From Adineta steineri (Eukaryota > Rotifera > Eurotatoria > Adinetida > Adinetidae), in contig CAJNOI010000051.1 of NCBI GenBank assembly GCA_905250115.1, forward strand, positions 372,001 through 436,000: a stretch of 64,000 bases of DNA, given 5' to 3'. A program made the position numbers and the translations under genes. The stretch's first letter is position 1, and the number at the start of each line of letters is the position of its first letter. This document shows positions 12,172 through 24,000 of the stretch, piece after piece. A model generated the notes under the pieces. That model was not told the origin of the DNA and searched no databases. It worked only from the letters and a program-made list of their open reading frames with translations.

Positions 12172-14288
12172 CGAAATAGAATATGGCTAAAAAAAAGAGA
12201 CAAATAATCTTCGTTATTTCACATATTATCCGAAACATATAAAATTATTCGTATAAAAAAAAGACACTGAAATATTTGTCTTTTCCTATTGTTATCATTA
12301 CCTGCTTTCGTTACTAAGTCTTCTTTATCCAACAAAAAAAAAAGTTTGACAGAATAAGTTCAGTCGACTACTACTACTACTTCTACCTTTTTTTTTTACT
12401 CTGAAATGAATGACAGAAAAAAATATGTGTGTGTGTGAAAGGAAAGGAGACAGAGAAAAAAGAGAATGAGACGAACTTTCTTTTTTTTTTCTGTTTGCTA
12501 CCGAAGTGCTCAATTCGACTTCTTTCATATATATATATATANNNNNNNNNNNNNNNNNNNNNNNNNNNNNNNNNNNNNNNNNNNNNNNNNNNNNNNNNNN
12601 NNNNNNNNNNNNNNNNNNNNNNNNNNNNNNNNNNNNNNNNNGAAGACGATAGAAAGGGAACGGAACTAAAGGGAAAGAGCAAAACAGAAAAGAAGGGTAA
12701 CCAACTATCGGAAAAAATAATCTGAGAGAAAGGAAAAAGAAACAAAGTCGTCTGCAAATGTGTATAGATGTGGAGTATGTACAAAAAAAAATGCACACGA
12801 ACATATATAGTAGCTATGTTTAGAAATTCTCTCTTCTTGAACTTCCGCACGCGCGCTCGCTCGTATATTCCTTGTACGACGAAACATTGCGAATGAGGAA
12901 AAAGAACGGGCATATGACGATAGATATGAGTTACGTCGCGTTATAGAAACAAAATAGACCAAAGATAAAAGAAAAGAGTTCATCAGAACTATCATCATGA
13001 TCAATAATATATCACTAATGTAATCATAACGAGTATCTAGATTGATCCTTAGAACACATAAAACGAACGTTACACTTTCAAACAAAATTATAGAATAAAA
13101 TAACATATTTTCGACTTTAATTGCACATTAATATATACGATAGAAAGCAAAATGTACTCAACAACGACAAAAGAAAGAGAAGAGAAGGCGAGGCGAAAAA
13201 GCGGACGGAACGGAAAAAAGTGTGTTTTGCGCTCGGAAAGTTGACGACCGATGATGGCGGTGGAATAAGCAGCAGTAGTAGTAGCATCTTCTATTCTGCT
13301 GTAATGTTGTTCGTCGGGAACGAACGCGAGTGTGCGCACACATACACGTAGCGACGAAGAAGAAAAGTTAAGTATAGTCGTCTAGGTTTTTCCGTACCGC
13401 ATCTGTTCTCGTTGATGTATTTACTTTACGTGTGTGTGCTTTCTCTCTCTCTCTCTTTATGTATGCTGGGGACTACATAAGGAGAAAAGTCAGACGTGTA
13501 TATGTTTGTGCTTCGATAGTGAGCAAGTTATGTTGAGGAATATGATCTTTGGTTATATGCACACGCGCGAGTGAGAATAATGTCGTTTTCGCGTCATCGC
13601 GAGAAAAAAAGATGAATGATGAATGAATATGAGGAAAGACGGAAATGGACGTGTAAGCACAACCAGTAAGAATTCTCTTTACAATGGTGCAATATTATAT
13701 AATATAGTGTATAACTTCTTTGAAATCTAATCAATACTCTAATCTTCTAAACGAATTAGAAAAAGATAAATTCACTAAATGATTCTATTCGAATCTAAAC
13801 AATCAAATAGATTATTCAAGTTTTGAATCAAAGGAAACAATTATTTTTTTTTTTCGATTTATATAATATTTCAAATCAATTACTCACAAGAATTCTTTTA
13901 CAATTGAATAATATAGCTTAAAGTTCGATCATGATTTGATTATTTCAATAAGTTGCATGTCATCAAATTAATGATTCATATTGTACCAAAACCAAATTAT
14001 CAACATTCATACCTGGATAGGCTTTCGATGAGTCTTTGAAAATATATAAAACAAAATATTTTTCGTATCTTTATTAGAAAAATAAAAATAATCCAGTTAA
14101 AAACATTTGACAAATATCCTTAAGTGTAGTTATTCATACATTAATCACATTGACACATTGTTGTTTATGCTTCACTGAGTTGCCTTATACTTGTCATAGT
14201 ATTTAATACATGCTCAAATGTATGAGGATTCAAAGTCGTTTTATTTGCCATAAAAAACCACATACATATATATAAATTAAACGTAGCT
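12172..14288. promoter_or_regulatory. Intergenic region with a CpG-rich presumed promoter zone
   Basis: About 2.1 kb between the psq/CENP-B gene and the first EF-hand gene. Between roughly 12830 and 13660 the base composition changes: CG dinucleotides are frequent (for example GCACGCGCGCTCGCTCG at 12847, and a cluster near 13160-13360), with CA/TG and CT tracts. This contrasts with the AT-rich surroundings and suggests the promoter or 5' UTR of the minus-strand gene. Open frames in this zone are low-complexity and cross the N gap; none looks coding. Confidence 0.4.
12542..12641. other. Assembly gap (100 N)
   Basis: A run of exactly 100 N directly follows a (TA)n tract. The round length implies a placeholder of unknown true size. 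Confidence 0.98.
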
Positions 14289-14855
14289 ATGGGTGCTCGT
14301 TCAAGTCGTGACACACATGAAAACTGGGATATGAATGAATTATCACAGGCCACTGGTGTATCTCCTCAACAAATTCAGAAAATCTATCAATCATTTCAAC
14401 AAGCAGCTGGTCGTGATGGAGTATTAGATCAGAGTGAATTCGCTGGTTTGTACAGTCATTTTCCTGGTGCTCAGCAACAAGGTCCTGAATATATGCAACA
14501 ACAAATTCCTCGACTCTTTCGTACATTTGATCGTGATCGTTCCGGTGCACTTTCATTCGATGAATTTCTTAATGCTATCGTTATGATGAATCGTAACATG
14601 CCTCGTCAAGATCGTATTAATTTTCTTGTACAACAAAATAATAAACATGGACGTCAGCAGGGTGATGGACGTATTACACCTGAATATGGTCATCAAGTTT
14701 TTCGACGTCTTAATGATTATTATGGTTTACCTCCTGGTACAGAACATCAATGTTGGAAAGAACTTGATCGAAATAATCGTGGTTACGTCACTCAAAACGA
14801 ATTTTCACAATATATTAGCCGACAACCAGTCTACAATCAACGTTATCAATCTTAA
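14289..14855 (+). CDS. N-myristoylated EF-hand calcium sensor, copy A
   Basis: A 188-residue single-exon protein resembling the neuronal calcium sensor/recoverin group in size and layout. The start MGARSS fits an N-myristoylation signal (Gly2, Ser6), which would tether it to membranes. Four EF-hand positions can be traced. The second (DRDRSGALSFDE, about residues 77-88) and the fourth (DRNNRGYVTQNE, about 159-170) keep canonical loop ligands at positions 1, 3, 5 and 12. The first and third (around QAAGRDGVLDQSEF and QQGDGRITPEYG) are degenerate. A paralogue follows 513 nt downstream on the same strand. AATAAA at 14965-14970 is a likely polyadenylation signal. Classification as a true NCS protein rather than a lineage-specific EF-hand family is inference. 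Confidence 0.88.
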   Translation: MGARSSRDTHENWDMNELSQATGVSPQQIQKIYQSFQQAAGRDGVLDQSEFAGLYSHFPGAQQQGPEYMQQQIPRLFRTFDRDRSGALSFDEFLNAIVMMNRNMPRQDRINFLVQQNNKHGRQQGDGRITPEYGHQVFRRLNDYYGLPPGTEHQCWKELDRNNRGYVTQNEFSQYISRQPVYNQRYQS

Positions 14856-15368
14856 AATTTTATTATACTAATTGATCACATGTATTTTTTCAATATAAAT
14901 ATCATTTTATTTCTTTTATAAATTTTTACTAACTTGTATACAAATTGTGAATCAGTTATAAACAAATAAAAAAGAATAAAGTTAAATAAGAAAATCTCTT
15001 TATATCTTTTATTTGATTCATTGAATAAGAATCTCAATAAATGATAGATAAATAATATCGCAAAAACGTCATTGATTATTATTTGTATAGTACATGTGGT
15101 ATTTTCGTTCGATAAAATATTGACGTCAATATAATTACAAAAATAGGTATTAATATTATATTTTTCTATTCATAATTACATTTAATCAATATAACGATAG
15201 CATACGATATTGTGTTGGACTGTATAATACAAAAATCTACCATATAGGGTTTTTGAGTATAATTATATCGGTCTGTATTTTTATTCGAGTATAATATATA
15301 TATATACACTGATTAAATTGTTAATATTTACATTTAGATATTTTGTAAACGTTTCTACTTCAGTATCA

Positions 15369-15926
15369 ATGGGAAATCGTTCAAGTCAAACCCCATCGAA
15401 TCCATGGAACTCAATTCATTTAGCAGAAGCTACTGGTTTATCTACTGATGAGATTAATCAATTTTATTCAGAATTTGTGAGAGCATCTGGATATAATGGT
15501 GTGATGAATATGAGTAAGTTTATACAGTTATATTCTCATCTTCCAGCAATGAAATCACAAGATGCAAATGAAGTACAAGAACGAGCAACTCGTATATTTC
15601 GTGCATTTGATAGAAAGAATACTGGGATATTATCTTTCGATGAATTTATTGCTGCTATTATAATGATAAATTATGAAATGGCACCAAATATTCCTACTAA
15701 CTCGAGTATTCAGGAAAATAATACTTCGGAACATGAATTAGATGATGGACGAATTACAGCTGAAGACGGTCAAAATCTATTTCGACGTCTTAATGATTAT
15801 TATGGTTTACCTGCCGGTGGAGAACAACAATGTTGGAAAGAAGTCGATCGAGATAATCGTGGTTATGTTACCAAAGAAGAACTTATCGAATATATTAGTC
15901 ATTATCAAGATGGTAATCGTCAATAA
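15369..15926 (+). CDS. N-myristoylated EF-hand calcium sensor, copy B
   Basis: Tandem paralogue of the preceding gene, 185 residues. I choose the ATG at 15369 (MGNRSS) over an in-frame ATG at 15318 because it restores the same myristoylation-type N-terminus as copy A; the 17 upstream residues are hydrophobic and non-homologous. Shared blocks include FRRLNDYYGLP, QQCWKE and RGYVT. EF2 reads DRKNTGILSFDE and EF4 DRDNRGYVTKEE, both with intact ligand positions. EF1 and EF3 are degenerate, as in copy A. Copy B has a longer linker after EF2 (TNSSIQENNTSEHELDD), and the copies differ clearly in the N-terminal half, so the duplication is not recent. Confidence 0.88.
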   Translation: MGNRSSQTPSNPWNSIHLAEATGLSTDEINQFYSEFVRASGYNGVMNMSKFIQLYSHLPAMKSQDANEVQERATRIFRAFDRKNTGILSFDEFIAAIIMINYEMAPNIPTNSSIQENNTSEHELDDGRITAEDGQNLFRRLNDYYGLPAGGEQQCWKEVDRDNRGYVTKEELIEYISHYQDGNRQ

Positions 15927-16597
15927 TATTAATAATTTTCGAACTGTTTCTTAAAACTTTTAGTGGATTAAAAATAGATTTCCGTCAGATCAATAATGCA
16001 TTGTATTAGAGATCTTGATACATTTTTTCGAGAATTTTAAATTATCATTTATTTCCTTTTAAATAACTAGTAACTAATAAATAACTGCTGATCTAGAATA
16101 TTTTATTGTGATAAAACAATTGATTAAAATTAACAAACCACAATACAATGCAATAAAATTTAGCTCGAAAGTTATTCGTACAATTGATTAATGATGTTCG
16201 TTCTTTAATATCTTGAGAGGAGTTCAGAATATAACTCGGCTGTCATGATTGATAGATCAAATATTTCATATACAGGTATATAAATGCTAAGTAATTAAAA
16301 TTTTTCATGATTTTACTTTCTGAATGAAAGGAAGTACTTGAAAACTATTATAGCTGAATACTCAAGTGACATACTTCCCAAAATACTTTAGAAATATATT
16401 TCCTCATTCAGAATAATATATTCCAAAAATTTTACTTATATGAATATTATCGCTTTCATCTTAAGATATTAAAAACACAACGTCATTTATCAGTTGTACG
16501 AATAATCTATTAACTTGTTCTCAAAAATTATAAATATCATGAAAAAAAATTGTGCAGATAAAACATCATTTTTCTCTTTGCCATTTGTAAAATTTTA

Positions 16598-18497
16598 TCA
16601 TACTTTTTGTGTTTTTCGTTCGATCTCTTGTCGTATCATCTTTTGTTGAATATGTGCTGGTAAACCAGGATTCAATAAAGATATATATGGTAATATTGCT
16701 TTTGCCATATTTTCAAAATCTACCATGACTTTAATAAACATTGTATCATCCTTAACATATGAACTATCAGGTTTATCAATCATATTTAGTGGAACAAATT
16801 TTGGAATACCACTTGCAATATTCATATCGGAACGTGGTCGTTGAAAACTATTTGATTTTATATCAGGACGAAATGAATCAATAATATGTTTCTTGTTGGA
16901 TGTTTGATCATAGAGGCAAAATGTAACTTTATAATTAAACGGGAAATGAAGTATACAATCATGAGGGCCACGCATTAAAACGAAAAATACAGACATATGT
17001 GTACGTCGAGCATTTCCATCCCCGTGTAAATATAGACGCGCTCGCATTTGATATCCGGTAGGAGATGAACGAAATGGCGGAGAGTATATCGATGTTTGTC
17101 GTTCCGATTTTGCATCATCTAAAAATAAATAATTCTAATCATATGGTTTTATTAATTGTGTACTTATGAATCAATACAACTCATATTTATGATGAAAATA
17201 GATCGTTTTGGTAACAACGAAAAAGTTCAATCCGAATTACTATGAAATATTCTTACCCATTTTCTCTCGGAATTGATTAATTTTCCATATTAATGTTCCA
17301 TCATAAGAGATAACTTGCTGATCTTCCAATTGATATCTTAAAGATAATATCTTTTGTTGAAGAACCATTAAATTAATATTCATTGCACTTAAAACATTAT
17401 TTGATTCTTCAATCGATGTTTTCATTGTTGGCAAAGCTTTAGTTATTGCTGTAATTGATTCGGATTGTTGTAATGCATCATTGTTCAAACGAATCACTTC
17501 GTTATTCAGTTCATGAATACCATCTGCGAGAGGATTTATCATTTTCGAATACAATTCTAATTCACTTTTATATTCATCCATATTTGTTTCTGAAGATGAT
17601 GTAGTCGTCATTTGCGAATTCATATTGGATATTTCCATTTTCATATCAGTATCAATAGATGAAGATGTCTGATATTGTTCTTTAAGTTGTGAATTAAGCT
17701 GATTCATACAGAACAGAACACTTCTCTGGTGCTCTTCTGTCCGATAATGTTCTTTGAGATCACTACGAAGAATCTATGTGAAATACATAAGTAGAAGTAT
17801 GCTATCATGCGTAGAACAAACCTGTTCTTTACATCCATATGATTGTAGAAGACAATTTACTAATTTCTTTGGACAAAATTTGTCGTTATGCTCTTCCAGT
17901 AGTACAAGAGAATTATAAACTTCAGTACAACAAGAACATCTATATTGTTGATGTAACTTTTCAAGATGATCCTAAATTTAATACAAGAAATATTCTATAA
18001 GTGAATGATACTTATATATCGAGATATACTTGATAATTCTTCAAGTGTCCAACCCATTCGCAGAAACCGCAATTGATTTGTAATGTTTGCATGTCTCTTT
18101 GAAAACCTTTGTCCAGTCTTACCTATATAAATGAAATAATATTGAATAAAATCATATAAAATAATAACTATGTATAAGTATATTGAATTTACCTCAGCAC
18201 ATACTGTATCTTCTTTGCATAGTATGCAATGAAAAGTCCTAATAAAAAAATAATGGTACATATTGAAAATAAAAAGTTTCTAATTTCTTACTCATTTTGT
18301 GAACTAAAGCATATTTGGCATGCCCTATGGCCACACGTCAGTTGAACTGGGTCTTTGAGCAGATTAGTGCAGATTAAGCATCTGTATTTCTGATCAAACA
18401 ATTCTATATCCTTAACGATATATCCGCAAGTTGTTGAGTTTGACTAGAAGTTAAAACATTTCTTTAAATGAAAATTATTCATAAAAAATCTTACCAT
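16598..18497 (-). CDS. TRAF-family signalling adaptor (RING, TRAF zinc fingers, coiled coil, MATH)
   Basis: A cytoplasmic adaptor and probable E3 ubiquitin ligase coupling TNF/Toll-type receptors to NF-kB and JNK signalling. The RING finger spans the first exons: CLICTNLL, LTCGHRACQIC and, after an intron, HCILCKED. TRAF-type zinc-finger segments follow (LDKGFQRDM, INCGFCEWVGHLKNY, and CSCCTEVYNS with LEEHNDKFC). Then comes a coiled coil of about 150 residues beginning MNQLNSQLKEQ, and a C-terminal MATH/TRAF domain (SYDGTLIWKINQFREKM, SIYSPPFRSSPTGYQMRARL, YLHGDGNARRTHMSVFFVLM, FRPDIKSNSFQRPRSDMNIA). The MATH block most resembles TRAF3/5/6-type members. The ATG at 18497 is followed at once by a GTAAGA donor, so the first coding exon is only the start codon; an in-frame TAA lies a few codons upstream, which makes this start secure. 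Confidence 0.95.
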
Positions 18498-19079
18498 TAT
18501 AAACTTTGAATGAACTTAGATGAATGTGTGTTTTATTTAAAATGATGACTAAGATCTGAAATGGAAAACTGAGATTGTTACCTATTGATGAAACTATAAA
18601 ATAAATTTCAAATAAATATTTTTTTCATTTGAAATAAAAATAGAAATATAAAACATTTCATAAATAGATCAATTAATAGTTCGATGTATATTACAATTTA
18701 TATTATATAAAAATGCATTCTTAATGTGTAATTTGAATACATATTCTTTAACTTTTTATCTTGTTTTATATTAATTTTGATAAAAGTCTTATTTCTTAAA
18801 CGAATAATAATGATATCCAATCATTTTAAATCGATAAGATCAGTATTAGTTGAATCTCGTTCAGATATCTATTATTCGACTATAAAACATCTATCAATCT
18901 GATTTGGAAGATTAAAAGATGTAGAGAAACTATCTAGAAGTAAAAAGAAAATGAATACGATTATATATGTACATAGGTTACACTAAAACATTTTCTCATT
19001 CGATTCTTCTAGACATCATAAATTGAAGATATCTGTCCCATTATAATAGCTAAACTTATTTAGGATTACGCGCAAAATT
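18498..19079. other. Intergenic region upstream of the TRAF gene
   Basis: AT-rich, no credible open frame. It should contain the TRAF 5' UTR and promoter next to 18497. No other feature is seen. Confidence 0.5.
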
Positions 19080-19746
19080 TCAGATTTCCGCGTGTGATAC
19101 TGGAAAATTGATTTAACATACGAAGATAGCTATGCCCATTTGATCTAAGCTTGAGGAGATCAAGCACTCAGTTGGTTTCACAAATTTCAATTGAGCAATT
19201 TCAGTGTTGAAGGTACTGCCCATTCAAGTCGTCCTCGAACTCGTGTAAACTAACAAACAATTGTTGCTGTCCAATCAATGGTTCATCAGCAAGGGTGTGT
19301 GTGTGTCAATCATTGAACTACGATCAATAAAATTTCATCGTGGCCAAAGTTTCGGAAAACGAATGGTGGCAATTTTATTCACGAAATCCAGTTTAATCAA
19401 ATGTAGACCATTAGAACCTAGTGCAATGATAAGCGCAAACCAATATTTGGTAGAAAACCATGTTGAACCATATCCAAACCCATCGTATTCTCCAGATCCA
19501 AGGCCGTGTGACTTATTTTTGTTTCCAAAACTTAAAAACCAGCTATATGAAATTCAATCCAACCATAACACTACAATATTGGATGCATTCGAACAAGCTG
19601 TCAATATCCTGATAAAGGACGATTTCAAAAATTGCTTTGATGATTGGTTTATTCGAATGAACAGGTGTACTGAAGTTAGGGGAGAGTACTTTGATTATTT
19701 GTTTAAAGGACTCACAAAAAACTTTTGGAGTTATCCTTGTATGTAA
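19080..19746 (+). mobile_element. Decayed mariner-type DNA transposon
   Basis: A transposase remnant of the Tc1/mariner superfamily. The open part, 19261-19746, encodes 161 residues ending with the mariner C-terminal signature YSPDPRPCDLFLFPKLKNQL followed by FKNCFDDWFIRMNRC and GEYFDYLF. The Asp of PRPCD corresponds to the third catalytic Asp of DD34D transposases. Upstream, weakly readable blocks (WFHKFQLSNFSVEGTAHSSR near 19170) fit the N-terminal mariner HTH linker but stand in another frame, and the middle of the protein is largely missing. I could not define terminal inverted repeats or a TA target duplication. It is inactive. Confidence 0.85.
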
Positions 19747-20019
19747 TATAAACAGTACTAATATTAGTCATTGTTTATCATTACACTAAAACTTCCAAAC
19801 CATTATTGACAGAATATAATTTTTATTACCAAATAATAAAATAATTCTATTTTAGTTAAATGGTTATCCATATTGTTAATTTATTAAAATACGTACATAT
19901 CATTATTGTTCAACGTAGGTTTTAAATCAATTTGTTTTATATATTATGGAAATAATTCATTCATTCATTTTCTCCTCCCTTTTCCTTGTGGATCGGAATT
20001 TGAGTTTGTTCAATAGTTA

Positions 20020-21010
20020 TTTTCATTGGTTTCAATCTTTTGCCACTTGTTGCATCTCAAATAATTGAAAGCCTGAACGTTCCTGGTAGAATTTTTCGAC
20101 ATGTTAATGCTAGTTCGTTCGTGATCGTTGTGGTATTCTAAGTACATGTTCCAGTCATCATTCTTATGAATGCTTAATATGAAGAAGTAGACGTTCGATC
20201 TAATTTTCTCTGTTAATATTCACCATTCATGGCCATATATGAGGGTAAGCCGATATACTGATTTTCATATTAAAAACTTTGTCTTTTTGCTTAACTCTAC
20301 CTTTACCATTACTAACCACTAGAGTGAATACAAGACTTCATTTGTTGCGCCAATTCTTCAATCCATTTCACTATCTTGTTTTTCACCGATTTAGAATTCA
20401 ACACTCAGATACTTGAATTTGTTCACCTAGTTCAATGGATTGTTCTTAAAGTACAGGGTAGATTGATTTGAATCTCTTGAAATTATCATTATTTCAATTT
20501 TCTTCACACTGATTTCCATACCAAAGATTGAGCATACCTATTCAAATTGATCAAGGATAGTTTTTAGTCTATTAGCCAATAATACTAGACGAACGCCATT
20601 ATCAGCAATAAGTAGAAAATCTACTCAAACATCACTGATCTCGATGCAAGCTAGGTTAGTACTTGTTCGAGATAATTCATCCACGAACTTTATAAATAAC
20701 AGTAGAGATAATACGCATCATTAATGAAGTCCAACTTGCACCTGGAAGAAGCTTGATCTACTACCATTTATGGGTAGATGTTGGCTTGATCATATACCAC
20801 ACCCTTGCTGGCAAGTGACATAATATTCTATGTAATAAATTTTGATATTGCATTGATTTTATCTACTCTGATGTTTAATTCCACTGAACGTGCCTTTAAG
20901 ACATCATGCCATCCCCTCATATCTTCTAGGACACTTGATTAGTTGGTTCCCGCAGCCTTTTTGTGTTGATTGCTAAGCACCCGCATATGAGCTTTATCTC
21001 CACGTCTGTC
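20020..21010 (-). mobile_element. Decayed non-LTR retrotransposon (LINE) reverse transcriptase
   Basis: Read on the minus strand, scattered blocks match the reverse transcriptase of LINE elements of the jockey/CR1-like type. FIKFVDELSRTSTNLACIE is followed by FLLIADNGVRLVLLANRLK, which corresponds to the FADD catalytic box region; then GMEISVKKIEIMIISRDS (the usual GLKIN-KKT-M block) and NKFKYLS. Stop codons and frame breaks interrupt all blocks, and the catalytic ADD reads ADN, so the copy is dead. The 3' portion decays towards 20020. The 5' limit is uncertain. No poly-A tail or target duplication was found. Confidence 0.75.
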
Positions 21011-24000
21011 TCCAGGGGCAAGCGCTAATATCCAATATGCAGGTAAGATACGAATATCTTCTACTGTGTACATCCTGAGAGGTTTGCAGATGCCCATCAG
21101 CGTTATCCAGAAAATACCGTGAGGTGTAGAGCTTGACTTGTTTTATCTGATGAAAATGAATGATGAAAAATTAGTTCAATTCAGTATTTATCCGAATGAA
21201 ACTATTCTACTTCAATTGTACATTGTTCTTCAATCGACTTTTCTTCTCTTGATAGGTTAAAGTAAAACTGATTGCCATCATATTTTTATAACTAATTTCG
21301 GTTGTTGTACGTTATATTGACATGTGCAATCTACTTATTTTTGAAGACTGATATGATTAACGCTTAACTCGAATAATAAAGATTGCGTTTGAACATTACA
21401 ACAAAGTCCAGCATTTTTTTTGCCCACAAAATAATTCTTGAGGGTGAGTGTGGGTATGTGTGTGACTGCAATTCTTTGTTAAAATGCACTGACAAGTGCA
21501 ACCTCACCTGCATCCATACCCTCAAGATGGTTTTATAGGGTCGAAGATTTTTTTATCAAATTAATCAAGTACTTGGAAAAAGATTTTTTCCAACATGTGA
21601 TATCTAAAGCAAATAAAACTTGATAACGTTTACTAGCGTAAAAGCCGTTATCGTCAAATATTTAACATCTTATAATGGCCCTCTTCTTGTACTTTATGAG
21701 AAAAGTAATATAGAAGTTGTTTTATCTTGTGACGAAATCTAAAATTCGGTAGATTTTATTGTATAGAACTATAAAACAATAAATAATTTTGCTAGAAACT
21801 GCGTTTTTAATACTTATTATGTAGGAAAAAACTAGGAAAATTCTGTTATCTTTGCAATCATGAGTTTACATTTTTTCAAAACTAAATTTTCGCAAATTTT
21901 CATCTGTTATATTTTGAAAAAATTATCCCAAGATTTTCATATCATAAATATGGTTTCTTTACCCACGATATTTCAGGGAAAAACATCATAAATTTAAGCA
22001 ATAAAAGTCAGTCGAGATATCGTCAAGTGTTATATATGCGTAAGAAATATTCTCAATGATGATGTATTAAATGTTTTGCAACTACCTAAAAAAAGATACC
22101 GGTATACTTTCTTTAATCTGAAATATCGAAACTACAAGAAGGAGACTACACGTAAAAAATCCTTAGTGAAAAAGTATTTTTGTCTTGATATACAACCTGT
22201 CGAAGAATTGCTTAATACATCCAGTGCTTTGTCTTTCTTCAAAACGTTTTATTTTTATTTTGAGAAGCATTTCTCCTGATCATGTATTTATACCAATAGA
22301 AATCAAAAAATGAAACTATATTATATATTTTTATCTTATATAAGCTAATAATAAATATTCTGCGATATATTTTTAGAAAAAATGTCAATAGATGATTAAA
22401 TATAGATGGTCCTAGCTTAAAATATGACGTAAAATATTTAAAAAGCGACAATATATTTATAGTATATTATTGACCTATTTCTAAATATAATACTACTCAG
22501 TTATGATATGAAATAGTTTATCGAACTGATATTATTCTAGTAAATAAATATCATTACATATAATAATTAATAAATTATAATAAATACGTTAGGAAAATCA
22601 TGCGGATACTAACCTCTTTGTATTTTCATAAGTGTACCAAAATACTAAGATAGTATGTTTTCGTCTACCATCATTCACAAAAAGGAAGTAATAACACACT
22701 CATTTTTATGATATTTTCAACCTTTATATACTATAAAAAGTAAACCCTCGAGTAAAAGTAATGAAAAATAATGACTGTCTGTACTTTATAGGAAGTCCAC
22801 AGTTGTTTTTTCCAACTAAACTTAATATTAAATACACCTGGACGATTTGATTACAATTCGGGGAAGAATGTTATGCTAGACTGTCTCGTTATAAAAACAA
22901 CTCGATAAGAAAAGTACATTTTTTTCTCTTTTCTTTCTTCATACTTTAATGTTTTTTTCGTTAGTTTCTACCGAGTGAAGCAATGCATCACGCGCTTGCT
23001 GTCTGTGTTACATATTAGCTTCACAATAACAACATACAACACATGGGGAATAATTTTACTTCCTACACATGGCATACACGTATAGGTGGATGAGGGGCCG
23101 AATGCATTTTATAGTCGAGTTTTTTTGTGATTCTTTGGTAAATATTGATTTACTTTTGATTATAGTCAGTTTGTGTTGGATTTAAAAAATGAAAGGAAGT
23201 AGACGATATAAAATCTGGATATCAACTTTCAACCTTTAAATTTATATAGAAAAATTAATACGATACATGACTCAAGGAAGACATAAAAAATTAGCACGCA
23301 CACTTGTTAAGATAATGTTATTTAACTAGTTGTGCTTACAAGTATAATAATTTATACATCTACCGGACTAGCGAAATTCAACAAGTTTGTATCAGTAAAT
23401 TTTTCTTGAATAAAAAATTATAAATAACAGAAGTGAGTTTATTTCAGAACAGGTTTTATGTGAAATATCTTTCCATTTCTATCTATAGATAGAATAAATT
23501 AGTTTTAAAATAATACTGATACTATTAAATCATTTTTTTATTTCAAAGGAATACTACTGAATGATATATATAATTCACAGTAGTTTAAATTATTTTCTTC
23601 TGTTTTAGGTGAAACTTTTAATTTTATCTCTTTATTACTTTGAGGGAAAGAATATTAAAAGATTGTAAATGTATGCAACATAGTGATTTATTATCACTTA
23701 AAAATGGGTTTTATACACGTCTTCAAAAACGTTATCAGAGGTCTTATCATAAGAAAAAAAAGTATGTGTGAGATTGTTCCCACAATATCATTTAATAAAA
23801 ATCGTACAAGAAAAGTGACTCTTAGTGCATGAATGAGGATTGAGATACGAATCGAATTTAAAGTGCAGAGTTGCCAGACGAAGACGTCTTTTCAGTCTGA
23901 TCTGATTGCAATTACCTATCCTGTACGACTAAAAGTTCAAGGTCAGCCTATATCTTGATCTCGCCTGATACAGTTTCGTTTGACCTACAGATGTAATCAG

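Noticed and set aside
12325-12913. Several overlapping open frames crossing the first N gap
   Set aside because: They run through ambiguous bases and low-complexity pyrimidine/purine tracts, on both strands, with no coding signature.
15318-15368. Upstream in-frame ATG of EF-hand copy B
   Set aside because: It adds a hydrophobic stretch absent from copy A and would bury the MGNRSS myristoylation start.
22076-22451. Short frames in the gene-poor region
   Set aside because: Random AT-rich frames, no splice context, no similarity to a known family.
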